Part shown: positions 54,295-63,411 of the stretch, in pieces
Numbering within the stretch: position 1 is the first letter of the stretch
Layout: each line of letters starts with the position of its first letter
Notes under the pieces: model-generated
Seen by the model: the letters and a program-made list of their open reading frames with translations, nothing else
What the model was told of the DNA's origin: nothing
The model's database searches: none
Assembly (NCBI RefSeq): GCF_014203395.1
Contig: NZ_JACHIW010000001.1
Span: 1,364,001-1,428,000 of the forward strand
Reading direction: 5' to 3'
Length of the DNA stretch: 64,000 nucleotides
From: Saccharopolyspora phatthalungensis
Lineage (GTDB): Bacteria; Actinomycetota; Actinomycetes; Mycobacteriales; Pseudonocardiaceae
Translations under genes and position numbers: made by a program

Positions 54295-54512
54295 CCGTGA
54301 GGTCACGCGCGCCCAACTGCTTCCGCAGCGAACCCCTTGACTCTGCGGAATTCACCTCAGTTACGTGCTGAGGTAATCGGGACGCCAGCCGACGTTCACG
54401 TTGCGGCCACACGCAATTCGTGGGTGCTTGCGCGTTCGCGAGGTGGGCACGGTCACGGGCGGTCGTGCACAGTGGAAAACTATTGTGGGAGAAGTCGTTC
54501 TAGCGGGATTGG

Positions 54513-55601
54513 ATGCTTATGACGACCGTCGGCGTTGAGCGCGTGAGCCGAACGCAGGAGGCTTTGGCCGTGCTCCGGCCGGATGTGCGCGAGTTCACCG
54601 CGAGCGTTGATGCCGCCGTGCTGCGCCCCGCCGACGAGTCCGTGCTCAGCCGGGCCGATCGTGCCCGGATCGCGTTGCGCGTCGCGTTGGTCAACGAGCA
54701 CGCCGAATACGCCGACGAGCTGGCCGAGCAGTTGGATTCGCTGGCCGGGGAAGGCGCCGCCGACGTCATCCGGGACGTCGAGCGCTGGTCCGAGCTTTCC
54801 GAGTCGCTGCAAGCGTTGCTCGCGCACTGCGAGCAGGTCGCGCTAGATCCGGTCGATGCGGGGTTCGACGAGATCGCCGCGCTGCGGGCGCACGGGTTCA
54901 GTTCCGCCGAGGTGGTAGCCGCGTCGCAGGTCGTGGCCTACGTGAGCTACCGGGTCCGGCTGCTGCTCGGGTTGCGGCTCATCGAGCAGGCCGACGACGG
55001 TCCGGTGCCGCCCGAGCCGGCCTACTCCATCGCGGTCGGGGCCACTGCCGACGGCTGCGAGCTGCCGACCCCGGCCGAGGCGTTTCCGGTGCTGCGCTGG
55101 GTTCCGTGGGTCGATCCGGCGACCGCGCCGGAGAAATCCGCCGGGGCGGACGAGAAGCGGTCCCCGTTCTACCTGACGCTGCTGCACGATCCGCAGGTGC
55201 TGGCGGAGCGGACCGCGCTCTACAACGCGATCATGACCGGCACCGGCGCACTGGACCGCGCCGACCGCGAGCTCGCCGCGCTCGCCACGTCGCTGATCAC
55301 CGGCTGCGAGTACTGCGCCGGTGTGCACGGCCGCCGCCAGGTCCAGTTGTCGAAGGACCAGGTCACCTCGGTGGCACTGGCGAAGGCCGGCCCGGCCGCT
55401 GTGGCGGATCCGCGCCAACGCGCGATCGTCGATGCCGCCGGCGCCCTCGCGCCCACCCCGGCGGCTTTGGCCGACACCGACATCCGGCGCCTACGCGCGG
55501 TCGGGCTCAGCCTTGACGACATCCGCGACCTCGTCGCGGTCTCGGCGATGTTCGCCTGGGCCAACAGGCTGATGCTGACCCTCGGCAACCCCGCCGCCTG
55601 A
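54513..55601 (+). CDS. AhpD-like alkylhydroperoxidase/CMD domain protein
   Basis: This 362-aa protein has a helical N-terminal half (1-190, including RARIALRVALVNEHAEYADE) and a C-terminal carboxymuconolactone-decarboxylase domain with the AhpD redox motif CEYCAGVHGRRQ (about 268-279), then VSAMFAWANRLMLTLGN. It resembles the two-part CMD/AhpD proteins of actinobacteria that reduce peroxides. ATG 54513 and an in-frame ATG at 54519 are both possible. It lies alone between a VOC gene and a convergent molybdoenzyme gene. Confidence 0.85.
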   Translation: MLMTTVGVERVSRTQEALAVLRPDVREFTASVDAAVLRPADESVLSRADRARIALRVALVNEHAEYADELAEQLDSLAGEGAADVIRDVERWSELSESLQALLAHCEQVALDPVDAGFDEIAALRAHGFSSAEVVAASQVVAYVSYRVRLLLGLRLIEQADDGPVPPEPAYSIAVGATADGCELPTPAEAFPVLRWVPWVDPATAPEKSAGADEKRSPFYLTLLHDPQVLAERTALYNAIMTGTGALDRADRELAALATSLITGCEYCAGVHGRRQVQLSKDQVTSVALAKAGPAAVADPRQRAIVDAAGALAPTPAALADTDIRRLRAVGLSLDDIRDLVAVSAMFAWANRLMLTLGNPAA

Positions 55602-55648
55602 TCCCGGCACTTGCGCTGCCCTTCAAGCGCCAGGGAAACGGAGGCGCT

Positions 55649-57919
55649 TCAGTTCTCTTGCGCGACGGGCGGATCGTAGATACGCAGCGGGGGTGGCGCA
55701 GCGGCGAAGCCCTGGACCTCGACTCGGGTCAGTTGGCCCGTGCAGCCCTGGGCCAGGCGGGAGGTTCCGATGTCCCGGGTCACGGCGTTCGGGTTGCCGT
55801 GGATGCACGTGGCGACGTCCGGGGCGCTGGGGTCGAACCAGGCACCGGTCGCGAGCTGGACCACCCCGGGGCGGACCGAGTCGCTGATCACGACCGCTGC
55901 GAGGGCACTCCCCGTCGCGCTGACGACCCGCACGACGTCGCCTGCGGACAATGCTCGGTAGGCCGCGTCAGTGGGGTGCATGCGCAGCGGTTCTCGGCCG
56001 TGGATCTTGGACTCGGCGCTGGTCGCGCCGTGGTCGAGTTGGCTGTGCAGGCGAGTCGCCGGGTTGTTCGCGACCAGGAACAGCGGGAAATCCCCGGCAC
56101 CGGGCGGAACCTGCAGTTCTTCCGGGACCAGCCAGATCGGGTGCCCGGGGCAGTCGGCGTAACCGAAGGAGCCGATCCGCCGCGAGAACAGCTCGATGCG
56201 CCCGCTCGGCGTCGGCAGCGGGTTACCGGCCGGGTCGGCACGGAACCGGTCATAGAGCACCTGGTCGTCTGAGTCGCCGGACAGTTCGAGCCGGCCGATC
56301 TCCCAGAACCGCCGGAAATCCGGTCCTGCCGCGGACGCCTGCCGCCACTGCTCGTAGAGGTGCGCCAGCCAGGCCCACTCGTCGCGGCCCTCGGTGAATT
56401 CCGCGGCCACCCCGAGCTTTTCGGCCAGAGCGGTAAAGATCTCGAAATCCGACCGCGCTTGCCCGAGCGGCGGCGTGACCTGCCGCATGGCGATCAGCGC
56501 ACGGTCTTCCTTGGCGCAGCCCAGGTCGTTGCGCTCCAACGTGGTGGTGGTCGGGAACACGATGTCGGCGTGCCGGGCCGTCGCCGTCCAGAACGGTTCG
56601 TGCACGAGGACCGTCTCCGGGCGGCGGAACGCCTCGGTCAACCGCGCCAGGTCTTGGTGGTGGTGGAACGGATTCCCGCCGGCCCAGTAGACCAGCCGGA
56701 TGTCCGGGTACCGGCGACGCTCGCCGTTGTAGTCGTACTCTTGCCCCGGGTTCAGCAGCATGTCCGCGATCCGCGCGACCGGGATGTATTCGCGAACCCG
56801 GTTCTCGCCCTGCGGCAACGTCGGCAGCGGGTACGGCAGCGGGCGCATCCCGATGCCGGCCATCGCACCGTAGCCGTGGCCGAATCCGCCGCCGGGCAGG
56901 CCGATCTGGCCGAGCACGCACGCCAGCGCGATGCCGGCCCACAACGGCTGTTCACCGTAGCGGGCGCGCTGCAACGACCAGCTCAGCGTCACCATCGTGC
57001 GCCGCGTCGCCATGGATTCGGCGAGCCCGACGATGACGGCCGCGTCGATGCCGCAGACCGACTCCGCCCACTGTGGACTCTTCACGATGCCATCCGCCGC
57101 GCCGGACAGGTATTTCCAGAACTCATCGAACCCCACGCAGTGCGTGCGGAGGAACTCCTCGGCGTGCCAACCGCGTTCGATCAGCACATGGCTCAGCGCC
57201 AGCATCAGCGCGGTGTCGGTGCCCGGCACCGGTGCCAGCCACCTGGCGCCGAGCTCCGGCGCGAGGTCGTCGCGCAGCGGGCTGATCAGCGTGAACCAGG
57301 CGCCGCGCGCCCGCGCCCGACGTAGGTGCCCGGCCACCGCGTGCCTGCTGACCCCACCCGCGTTGACCTGCGAATTCTTCGCTGGGATGCCGCCGAAGCA
57401 GACGAAGTGCTCGGTGTGCTTGGCCAGCACCGGCCACGCCGTCGGGCGCACGATCGGGTCGTCGTTGCCGACGACGTGCTGCAACAGCGGCCGGGACGCG
57501 CCCAGGCTGTAGGTGTTGACCGAGCGGGTGTAGCCGCCGATGACGTTGAGGAACCGGTGGATCTGGCTCTGCGCGTGGTGGAAGCGGCCCGCGCTGCCCC
57601 AGCCGTAGGAGCCGCCGTAGATCGCCTCGTTGCCGTAGGTGCCGCGGACCCGATCCAGCTCGCTTGCCGCCAGCTCGATCGCCGCTGGCCAGCTGACCGG
57701 CACGTATTCATCGCCGCCGCGCTCGGACTGGCCGTCCAACCAACCCTTCCGCACGTGCGGCGCGAGCACGCGCACGCGTTCGTCTAGCGACGCGGGAATG
57801 TTGCGCAGCAGCGGAGCCGGGTCCGGGTCGTCCGAGTCGGCGACCACGTCCAGGCCGTCCGGCGTGCGAGCCGCGGTGAACAGGCCCCAGTGCGAGCTGT
57901 GCTGCTGGTACACGATCAC
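55649..57919 (-). CDS. Molybdopterin-dependent oxidoreductase, biotin/TMAO/DMSO reductase type
   Basis: This 756-aa enzyme belongs to the DMSO-reductase family: DPDPAPLLRNIPAS near the N-terminus, YGGSYGWGSAGRFHHAQSQI (101-120), the molybdenum-ligand serine in NTYSLGAS (about Ser138), FGGIPAKNSQ, the ISPLRDDLAPEL region, VYWAGGNPFHHHQDLARL and the molybdopterin-binding C-terminus (ATGAWFDP, GNPNAVTRDIGTSRLAQGCT). It has no FeS N-terminal cysteines, as in BisC/TorA. The likely substrate is an S- or N-oxide. The start GTG 57919 follows a decayed gene fragment; the native start may have been lost. Confidence 0.85.
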   Translation of the reverse strand: MIVYQQHSSHWGLFTAARTPDGLDVVADSDDPDPAPLLRNIPASLDERVRVLAPHVRKGWLDGQSERGGDEYVPVSWPAAIELAASELDRVRGTYGNEAIYGGSYGWGSAGRFHHAQSQIHRFLNVIGGYTRSVNTYSLGASRPLLQHVVGNDDPIVRPTAWPVLAKHTEHFVCFGGIPAKNSQVNAGGVSRHAVAGHLRRARARGAWFTLISPLRDDLAPELGARWLAPVPGTDTALMLALSHVLIERGWHAEEFLRTHCVGFDEFWKYLSGAADGIVKSPQWAESVCGIDAAVIVGLAESMATRRTMVTLSWSLQRARYGEQPLWAGIALACVLGQIGLPGGGFGHGYGAMAGIGMRPLPYPLPTLPQGENRVREYIPVARIADMLLNPGQEYDYNGERRRYPDIRLVYWAGGNPFHHHQDLARLTEAFRRPETVLVHEPFWTATARHADIVFPTTTTLERNDLGCAKEDRALIAMRQVTPPLGQARSDFEIFTALAEKLGVAAEFTEGRDEWAWLAHLYEQWRQASAAGPDFRRFWEIGRLELSGDSDDQVLYDRFRADPAGNPLPTPSGRIELFSRRIGSFGYADCPGHPIWLVPEELQVPPGAGDFPLFLVANNPATRLHSQLDHGATSAESKIHGREPLRMHPTDAAYRALSAGDVVRVVSATGSALAAVVISDSVRPGVVQLATGAWFDPSAPDVATCIHGNPNAVTRDIGTSRLAQGCTGQLTRVEVQGFAAAPPPLRIYDPPVAQEN

Positions 57920-57920
57920 C

Positions 57921-58163
57921 CCACAGTTCGAGATCGGGCGCGGCGGCGAGCAGCGCGCGAGTGTACTCGCTTTGCGGGTTGCCCAGCACTTCCTCGCTGT
58001 CCCCGACCTCCACCACGTACCCGCCGTTGAGCACCGCTACCCGCGAGCGCATGTGCCGGACCAGCACACCGAAATCAGATCGTTCGACCACCGACAGCCC
58101 GCAGGGCCCGGCCCCCGCGACGACCACACACGCGACCGGGCGGGCGGGCGTGCGGGCGTTCAT
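57921..58163 (-). pseudogene. Chimeric remnant: FAD-protein N-terminus fused to ABC ATPase C-terminus
   Basis: From ATG 58163 (AGGAG upstream) the frame reads MNARTPARPVACVVVAGAGP then CGLSVVER, the GxGxxG start of an FAD/NAD(P)-binding protein. It switches at about 58078 to DFGVLVRHMRSRVAVLNGGY, VVEVGDSEEVL and YTRALLAAAPD, the end of an oligopeptide ABC transporter ATPase. The two partial genes are joined in frame by a deletion and run into the molybdoenzyme start. It is unlikely to have either function. Confidence 0.75.
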
Positions 58164-58276
58164 GGACGGACTCCTGGTGGTCGGCGGCTCGAATGACTCG
58201 ACAAGCTGCCCTCGGTGGGCGGGCATGTCAACCGCTGGCGGACGCCGGTCCGCCCCCGACGACATTGCGGCCAAGA

Positions 58277-58294
58277 TACCTGCTGCAACAACTT
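58277..58294. promoter_or_regulatory. Degenerate second operator-like site
   Basis: TACCTGCTGCAACAACTT matches 14 of 18 bases of the perfect palindrome core at 58342-58359. It lies 65 bp upstream, toward the divergent decayed gene, so it could be an auxiliary site for the GntR regulator. Confidence 0.45.
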
Positions 58295-58340
58295 TCTCGA
58301 CGGTCATCCCACGATGCGGTCAATGTGAGCCACCAGGTGC

Positions 58341-58360
58341 TAACCTGTTGCAACAGGTTA
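58341..58360. promoter_or_regulatory. Perfect 20-bp palindromic operator before the GntR gene
   Basis: TAACCTGTTGCAACAGGTTA is fully symmetrical and lies 76 nt before the ATG at 58437 in the divergent promoter region. Its length and symmetry fit a site for a GntR/HutC-type dimer, most likely autoregulation by the adjacent gene. Confidence 0.75.
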
Positions 58361-58436
58361 AGGCTTGTGGCTCAGTGTGCGCGATGTTGCCGGGCACCGC
58401 AGGTCATCGAATGACGAACGGAACGGGAGCGCACCT

Positions 58437-59201
58437 ATGGCTGAACCGGCCGGCTATCTGCGGGTCGCCGACGATCTCCGCGACCGGATCGTGTCGGGCG
58501 ATCTGGCGCCCGGCGACCGGCTGCCGTCCCGCGCCGAGATCAGCCGCACCTACCGGGTCGGCCAGAACGTCGCGATCTCGGCGGTGCAGGTCCTGATGGC
58601 CGAAGGGCTGGTCGAAGGCCGAACCGGCAGCGGCGTCTACGTCCGCCAAACCACGGGCCACCTGCGCGTCCAGCGTTCGTCGCTGAGCGGTCACGTCCAC
58701 GGATCGCCGTTCGTCGCGACCCGCACCGGCGAGCTCATCGCCGGGCAGCGCGAATCGGTGTCGAGCACGATGCCCGCCCCGGCCCGCATCGCGGCGCGGC
58801 TCAGGATCGAAGTCGGGGAGGCGACGATGCGCAGCGAGTACGAGTTCACGGCTGGCGGGGAGCGCACGATGCTGTCGACCAGCTGGGAGCCGCTCGCGAT
58901 CACCGGCGGCACCCCGGTAGCGCTGCCGAATGCGGGCCCGGGGGCGGGGGAAGGTGTGGTCGAGCGGATGGCCTACATCGGCGTGATCGTGGACCGGACG
59001 GTGGAAGCGGTCTCGGCCCGAACGGCGTCGGCGGACGAAGCCCTCCGCCTGAACGTCCCGAAAGGCAGCATCGTCCAGGTCCTGGAGCGCACCTACTACG
59101 CGGCCGACCGCCCGGTGGAAACGGCGGACATCGTGGTGGCTGCGTCCCGCTACCAGATCGAGTACGAAATCCCGGTGTATCCCCGGCACCCGGCGCGTTG
59201 A
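58437..59201 (+). CDS. GntR/HutC-family regulator with UTRA domain
   Basis: This 254-aa protein has the GntR winged helix (VADDLRDRIVSGDLAPGDRL, PSRAEISRTYRVGQNVAISA, then EGRTGSGVYVR, residues 8-70) and a UTRA effector domain (about 95-245: ERTMLSTSWEPLAITGGTPV, VLERTYYAADRPVETADIVV, then YEIPVYPRHPA). UTRA domains bind sugars or amino-acid derivatives. ATG 58437 is supported by GGGAG about 8 nt upstream. A perfect palindrome lies upstream. The original divergent target seems to be the decayed FAD/ABC locus. Confidence 0.9.
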   Translation: MAEPAGYLRVADDLRDRIVSGDLAPGDRLPSRAEISRTYRVGQNVAISAVQVLMAEGLVEGRTGSGVYVRQTTGHLRVQRSSLSGHVHGSPFVATRTGELIAGQRESVSSTMPAPARIAARLRIEVGEATMRSEYEFTAGGERTMLSTSWEPLAITGGTPVALPNAGPGAGEGVVERMAYIGVIVDRTVEAVSARTASADEALRLNVPKGSIVQVLERTYYAADRPVETADIVVAASRYQIEYEIPVYPRHPAR

Positions 59202-59249
59202 CAGCGTCATCCCCCATCGCGGATTTCCCGTCACAGCCGTGAAATCGCC

Positions 59250-59265
59250 CGACACCGGGGTGTCG
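59250..59265. terminator. 7-bp inverted repeat after the GntR gene
   Basis: CGACACC (59250-59256), GG, GGTGTCG (59259-59265) lies 50 nt beyond the GntR stop and before the hydrolase gene. It can form a short hairpin or be a small operator. A weaker GATTTC/GAAATC pair precedes it. Confidence 0.35.
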
Positions 59266-59315
59266 CGCTTCGCGCGGCGGGGTAGTCGGAGCTTGCGGAT
59301 CTGGAGGAGGCTCAC

Positions 59316-60059
59316 ATGGTTCAAGTCTCAACCGAGCCGGTGATCGTCAAGACCCCCAAGGGAGCCCTGGACGGAGATCTCGTTGTGCCACCGCCAGCCC
59401 AGGCGGTGGTGCTGTTCGCACACGGATCCGGGAGTTCCCGGCACAGCCCCCGCAACCGCGCGGTTGCCGAGTCGTTGCAGAGCGCTGGGTTCGGCACCCT
59501 GCTGCTGGACCTGCTCACCCCGGAAGAGGCGAAGTTCGACCAGCGGACCCACGAACTGCGCTTCGACATCGAACTGCTCGCCGGGCGGCTGGTGCCCGCG
59601 ATCGACGAACTCAACGCGTGGTCCACCAGCACTGGCATGCCGGTCGGGCTGTTCGGCGCCAGCACCGGCGCCGCCGCGGCGCTGAAGGCCGCCGCTCGGC
59701 GACCGGAACGCGTTGGTGCCGTGGTGTCGCGCGGCGGGCGCCCCGACCTCGGCGGCGAAGCACTGGCTTCGGTGCACGCTCCGACGCTGCTGATCGTCGG
59801 CGGCCACGACCGCGAGGTGCTCAACCTCAACCGGCAGGCCGCCGAGCTGCTCACTTCGCTGCCGCTGGCCGACGTCAAAATCGAAATCGTGCCGCACGCC
59901 GGTCACCTCTTCGAAGAGTCCGGCGCGCTGGAGCGGGTCGCGGAGCTCGCCGCGGACTGGTTCCGCACCTACCTCGGGGCTGGGGTCGAGCGCTGGACCG
60001 GACCGGACGGAGGGCACTGGAAACCGCCGTCACCTCGCCGGCGACCACCGCCCACGTAG
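59316..60059 (+). CDS. Dienelactone-hydrolase-like alpha/beta hydrolase
   Basis: This 247-aa protein starts at ATG 59316 behind GGAGGAGG. The core has VVLFAHGSGSSRHSPRNRAV (oxyanion region), GLFGASTGAAAALKAAARRP (nucleophile Ser in GASTG), PTLLIVGGHDREVL (Asp) and VPHAGHLFEESG (His), so the triad is complete. The substrate is not readable. The last 91 nt overlap the 3' end of the convergent PEP-mutase-family gene; the final 30 residues are Arg/Pro-rich and may be an extension. Confidence 0.85.
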   Translation: MVQVSTEPVIVKTPKGALDGDLVVPPPAQAVVLFAHGSGSSRHSPRNRAVAESLQSAGFGTLLLDLLTPEEAKFDQRTHELRFDIELLAGRLVPAIDELNAWSTSTGMPVGLFGASTGAAAALKAAARRPERVGAVVSRGGRPDLGGEALASVHAPTLLIVGGHDREVLNLNRQAAELLTSLPLADVKIEIVPHAGHLFEESGALERVAELAADWFRTYLGAGVERWTGPDGGHWKPPSPRRRPPPT

Positions 60060-60802
60060 TCCTGCACAGCCGAATAACTGGGAATGCCCGTCGGCAAGTC
60101 CGCACCGGCGCGGATGCCGCATGCGGTTGTCACCGCGGCGTGCAGCGCGGCGCGGTACAGCAGCGAGCCCATGCTGATGCGTTGAACGCCTAGGGCCGCC
60201 AAGTGCTCGACGCGGTGGCCTGGCTGGAAGAGGATGTTGAGCGGCACGGTGAGCGCGTCCCGCAGCGCACGAATGTCGCTCTGGTCAGCCATGCCCGGCA
60301 CGAAGATGCCGTCCGCGCCGGCCGAGACGTAGCGCTCGGCGCGGCTGATCGTGTCGGCAAGGGATGGCGCTGTGCTCAGCCAGTAGGTGTCGGTGCGCGC
60401 GTTGAGGAAGAGCTCTGGCGTCCGCTCCTTCACCGCGCCGATCAGCTCCGCATGGCGCGCGGGGTCGCCGAGCTCGTCCTCCAGGTTGATTCCCGCGATG
60501 CCCAGCTCGGCCAGTTCGGCGGCCAGCTCCGCGACTTCGCCGGGACCGCCGCCGAAACCCGCCTCCACGTCCACGGTGACCGGGCGGGGCAAATCGGCCA
60601 ATCGGCGGGCGAGCTCGATCGTTGCCTCGCGCGTGCAGCCCGCGGCATCGGGCAGCCCGTGGGCCGCCGCCACGCCGAGGCTCGTCGTGCCGATGGCCTC
60701 GAACCCGGCCTCGACCAGTGCGGCGGCGGAGGCGAAGTCCCAGGCGTTCGGCAGCAGCAACGGGGAATCCGCGTGGTGCAGCGCATGAAATTCTCGCGAC
60801 AT
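59969..60802 (-). CDS. Isocitrate lyase/PEP mutase family protein
   Basis: This 277-aa TIM-barrel protein has LLLPNAWDFASAAALVEAGF, GTTSLGVAAAHGLPDAAG, the metal-site VTVDVEAGFGGGPGEVAELA, GINLEDELGDPARHAELIGA, FLNARTDTYWLS and GADGIFVPGMAD. It lacks the KKCGH motif of true isocitrate/methylisocitrate lyases, so it belongs to the PEP-mutase-like oxaloacetate hydrolase/carboxyphosphonate group. The start is ATG 60802. Its 3' end overlaps the convergent hydrolase by 91 nt; the C-terminal 40 residues are Gly/Arg/Pro-rich. Confidence 0.88.
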   Translation of the reverse strand: MSREFHALHHADSPLLLPNAWDFASAAALVEAGFEAIGTTSLGVAAAHGLPDAAGCTREATIELARRLADLPRPVTVDVEAGFGGGPGEVAELAAELAELGIAGINLEDELGDPARHAELIGAVKERTPELFLNARTDTYWLSTAPSLADTISRAERYVSAGADGIFVPGMADQSDIRALRDALTVPLNILFQPGHRVEHLAALGVQRISMGSLLYRAALHAAVTTACGIRAGADLPTGIPSYSAVQDYVGGGRRRGDGGFQCPPSGPVQRSTPAPR

Positions 60803-60867
60803 GCGTGCACCTTAAGTCCGGGGCGGTTCGGTATCCACCGAAGCGTGGTCGTCGGAGAATGGCCGGC

Positions 60868-61578
60868 ATGACGATGGCACGCGACGTCGCCCGGCTCGCT
60901 GGACTGCTCGCCGACCCGACCCGTGCCGCGTTCTGCTTGGCGATGCTCGATGGCCGGGCCTGGACCGTGACCGAGTTGGCCGCGCAAGCCGGGGTCGCCG
61001 CCCCGACGGCCAGCGAGCACCTGAACCGGCTGGTCGCGGGCGGGTTGCTGGTGGAACGCAAGCAGGGCCGACACCGGTACGTGCAGCTCGCGAACTCGCA
61101 GGCGGCGGACCTGCTGGAGGCGTTCATCGGCCACCTGGGGCCGAGCCGGGAGCCGCCGCGCGGCCTGCGCGCCGTCAGCGCGTCGGCCGCTCTGGCCCGG
61201 GGGCGCACCTGCTACGACCACCTCGCCGGGCGGCTCGGAGTCGCGATCGCCGACGGCATGACCGCCGAGGGCCTGCTCAACCAGGCCGAAGGGTTCGCGA
61301 TCACCGAGGCAGGCATCGACTGGCTCACCGGCACTCTCGGCATCGCCGCCGCCGATCTCCGCGTCACCCGGCGCCCGCTGGCCCGCGCCTGCCTGGACTG
61401 GACCGAACGACGCTCGCACCTCGCCGGCACTTCCGGCGCCCACCTACTGCGCCGTTTCCTCGAAAACGGCTGGATCAAGCGCATCGGCACCGACCGCGCG
61501 GTCCGCCTCACCCCGGCCGGCACCACGGCGCTGCGCGACCTGCTCGCCATCGATGCGACCGCTCACGATCTGGTGTGA
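60868..61578 (+). CDS. ArsR-family transcriptional regulator
   Basis: This 236-aa protein opens with an ArsR winged helix (ARLAGLLADPTRAAFCLAML, VTELAAQAGVAAPTASEHLN, RLVAGGLLVERKQGRHRYVQ). The C-terminal part (about 120-230), with RTCYDHLAGRLGVAIADGM and RRFLENGWIKRIGTDRAVRL, is common in actinobacterial ArsR proteins. ATG 60868 is favoured because GGAGA lies 9 nt upstream; ATG 60859 is too close to it. No metal-binding cysteine pair is present. It is divergent from the PEP-mutase-family gene (65 nt), which may be its target. Confidence 0.88.
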   Translation: MTMARDVARLAGLLADPTRAAFCLAMLDGRAWTVTELAAQAGVAAPTASEHLNRLVAGGLLVERKQGRHRYVQLANSQAADLLEAFIGHLGPSREPPRGLRAVSASAALARGRTCYDHLAGRLGVAIADGMTAEGLLNQAEGFAITEAGIDWLTGTLGIAAADLRVTRRPLARACLDWTERRSHLAGTSGAHLLRRFLENGWIKRIGTDRAVRLTPAGTTALRDLLAIDATAHDLV

Positions 61579-61604
61579 TGCGGCTGCGGTGCGCCAAAGG
61601 GGGA

Positions 61605-62348
61605 TCAGCGGGGCATGCGGCGCCAGATCGCCTGCGGCAGCAAGCGCATCATCGCGAAGACCCAGCGCAGGATCGGCGGCACCCACACCACGCGACGCCC
61701 GCGCCGCAGGGCTTTGACCGTCGCATCCGCTACCTGGTCGGGCGTGCTGGACCACGGAGCCGGACGCATCCCCCGGGTCATCCGCCCGATGACGAACCCG
61801 GGCCGCACGATCAACAACTGCGCGCCGCTGCCGACCAAGGCGTCGGAAAGACCGTTGGCGAACCCATCGAGCCCGGCCTTCGCCGACCCGTAGACGTAGT
61901 TCGTCCGCCGCACCCGCACGCCCGCGACCGACGAGAACACGACGATCTGACCGCTGCCCTGCTCCCGCAGCAGGTTCGCCAGGTGTGTCAACACGCTGAT
62001 GTGCGCGACGTAATCGGTGTGCACGATGTCGATCGCGTGCGCGGCGTCCCGCTCGGCCCGTTCCTGGTCGCCGAGCACGCCAAAGGCGGTGACCGCCACG
62101 TCGACCGGGCCGTGCCGGTCGACCACCCGGGCAAGCAGTTCGGCGTGACTACCGACGTCCGAAGCGTCGAACTCCACGCGGACGACCTCGGCGGCACCGG
62201 CCTCGCGGAGCGCGGCCTCCTCGGCGTCGAGATCCGCCGAACGCCGCGCCGCCAGGACAACGGTGCGGTGCCCGCGTTCGACCAGGCGCTCCGCCACCGC
62301 CACGCCGATCTCGCTGCGGCCCCCGAGGACCAATACCGCTCCGCTCAT
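61605..62348 (-). CDS. DprE2-like decaprenyl-phosphoryl-2-keto-ribose reductase (SDR)
   Basis: This 247-aa short-chain dehydrogenase has an unusual cofactor loop VLVLGGRSEIGVAVAERL, acidic VEFDASDVGSH, DVAVTAFGVLGDQ, IVVFSSVAGVRVRRTNYVYG with the YxxxK pair (YGSAKAGLDGF), and LLIVRPGFVIGRMTRGM. The sequence closely follows mycobacterial DprE2, which with DprE1 makes decaprenyl-phosphoryl arabinose for the cell wall. No dprE1 partner is nearby, so it may be a paralogue. The presence fits an arabinogalactan-bearing actinomycete. Confidence 0.85.
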   Translation of the reverse strand: MSGAVLVLGGRSEIGVAVAERLVERGHRTVVLAARRSADLDAEEAALREAGAAEVVRVEFDASDVGSHAELLARVVDRHGPVDVAVTAFGVLGDQERAERDAAHAIDIVHTDYVAHISVLTHLANLLREQGSGQIVVFSSVAGVRVRRTNYVYGSAKAGLDGFANGLSDALVGSGAQLLIVRPGFVIGRMTRGMRPAPWSSTPDQVADATVKALRRGRRVVWVPPILRWVFAMMRLLPQAIWRRMPR

Positions 62349-62576
62349 CGCCGCAAGTCTGCCACCGGCCGTCGCACACCCCGATTCCGGCTCGCCCTAC
62401 CTCGGCCTATGGGCCTGCCTCGCGCAGTTAGAGCCCGGCCAGAAGTTGTCCACAAAGGACGCAGAGACGGTGGCCGCGAAGACCACCGGTTGCTGCGTGA
62501 CAGCGGTTTACCTGGCGTGCTGCCCGGAATACCCTGCTCGTGATCGTTTCTACCCCGGACCGAGCGGATCCTTCCC

Positions 62577-63392
62577 ATGGCAAGTGCTGACAGCCCGCAG
62601 ATCGACACCACCAAACCCAGCATCGCGCGGGTGTACGACGCATTCGTCGGCGGCAAGGACAACTTCGAGGTGGATCGCGAGGTCCTGCACCAGATCCTGA
62701 AGATCGCCCCGGAGGCGGTGCAGGTCGGCAGGCAGTGCCGGGGATGGCTGATCCGCGTGGTCCGCTTCCTGGCCGGGCAGGCGGGCATCTCGCAGTTCCT
62801 CGACCTGGGTTCCGGGCTGCCCACCGCGGAGAACACGCACCAGGCGGCGCAGCGGATCAACGCCGAGGCCCGGGTCGTCTACGTCGACAACGACCCGTCG
62901 GTAGCGGCGCACGGCCGCGCGCTGCTGGAGGAGAACGAGAACACCCACTTCGTGGTCGCGGACCTGCGCAATCCGGCGGAGATCCTGACGAACCCGGTGG
63001 TGACCAAGTACCTGGACCTGAGCCAGCCGGTGGCGCTGATCCAGTGCAACACCCTGCACCACGTCCCCAACGACGAGGACCCGTTGGGGATCATGTCGAC
63101 CTACGTCGATGCCCTGGCCGCCGGCTCCTACCTCGCGATCTCGCACCTGCACAACCCCGACGACGGCAGCTCGCGAGCCAGGCTCGCGGTGGAGTCGCAA
63201 GCCCGGTTCAACGCGATGATGGGCAGTTGCTACTACCGCAAGCGGGACGAGATCCAGGCGTTGTTCCAGGGTCTGGAGATGGTCGAGCCCGGCCTGACGT
63301 ACCTGTTCGACTGGTGGCCAGACGGTCCGCGTCTCGCCGAGCCGTCCGACGGCGAGTACAACCTCCTCGGCGGTGTGGCCCGCAAGCCGTGA
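62577..63392 (+). CDS. S-adenosyl methyltransferase (DUF574/Methyltransf_19)
   Basis: This 271-aa protein has the family opening TTKPSIARVYDAFVGGKDNF, EVDREVLHQILK, a SAM site (QFLDLGSGLPTAENTHQAAQ), VVYVDNDPSVAAHGRALL, FVVADLRNPAEIL, IQCNTLHHVPNDEDPLGIM and a C-terminal EPGLTYLFDWWPDG. Many paralogues of unknown substrate occur in actinomycetes. ATG 62577 follows TCCCATGG; the ribosome site is weak. Confidence 0.9.
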   Translation: MASADSPQIDTTKPSIARVYDAFVGGKDNFEVDREVLHQILKIAPEAVQVGRQCRGWLIRVVRFLAGQAGISQFLDLGSGLPTAENTHQAAQRINAEARVVYVDNDPSVAAHGRALLEENENTHFVVADLRNPAEILTNPVVTKYLDLSQPVALIQCNTLHHVPNDEDPLGIMSTYVDALAAGSYLAISHLHNPDDGSSRARLAVESQARFNAMMGSCYYRKRDEIQALFQGLEMVEPGLTYLFDWWPDGPRLAEPSDGEYNLLGGVARKP

Positions 63393-63411
63393 CCCCGTGA
63401 ACCCCCGATTT

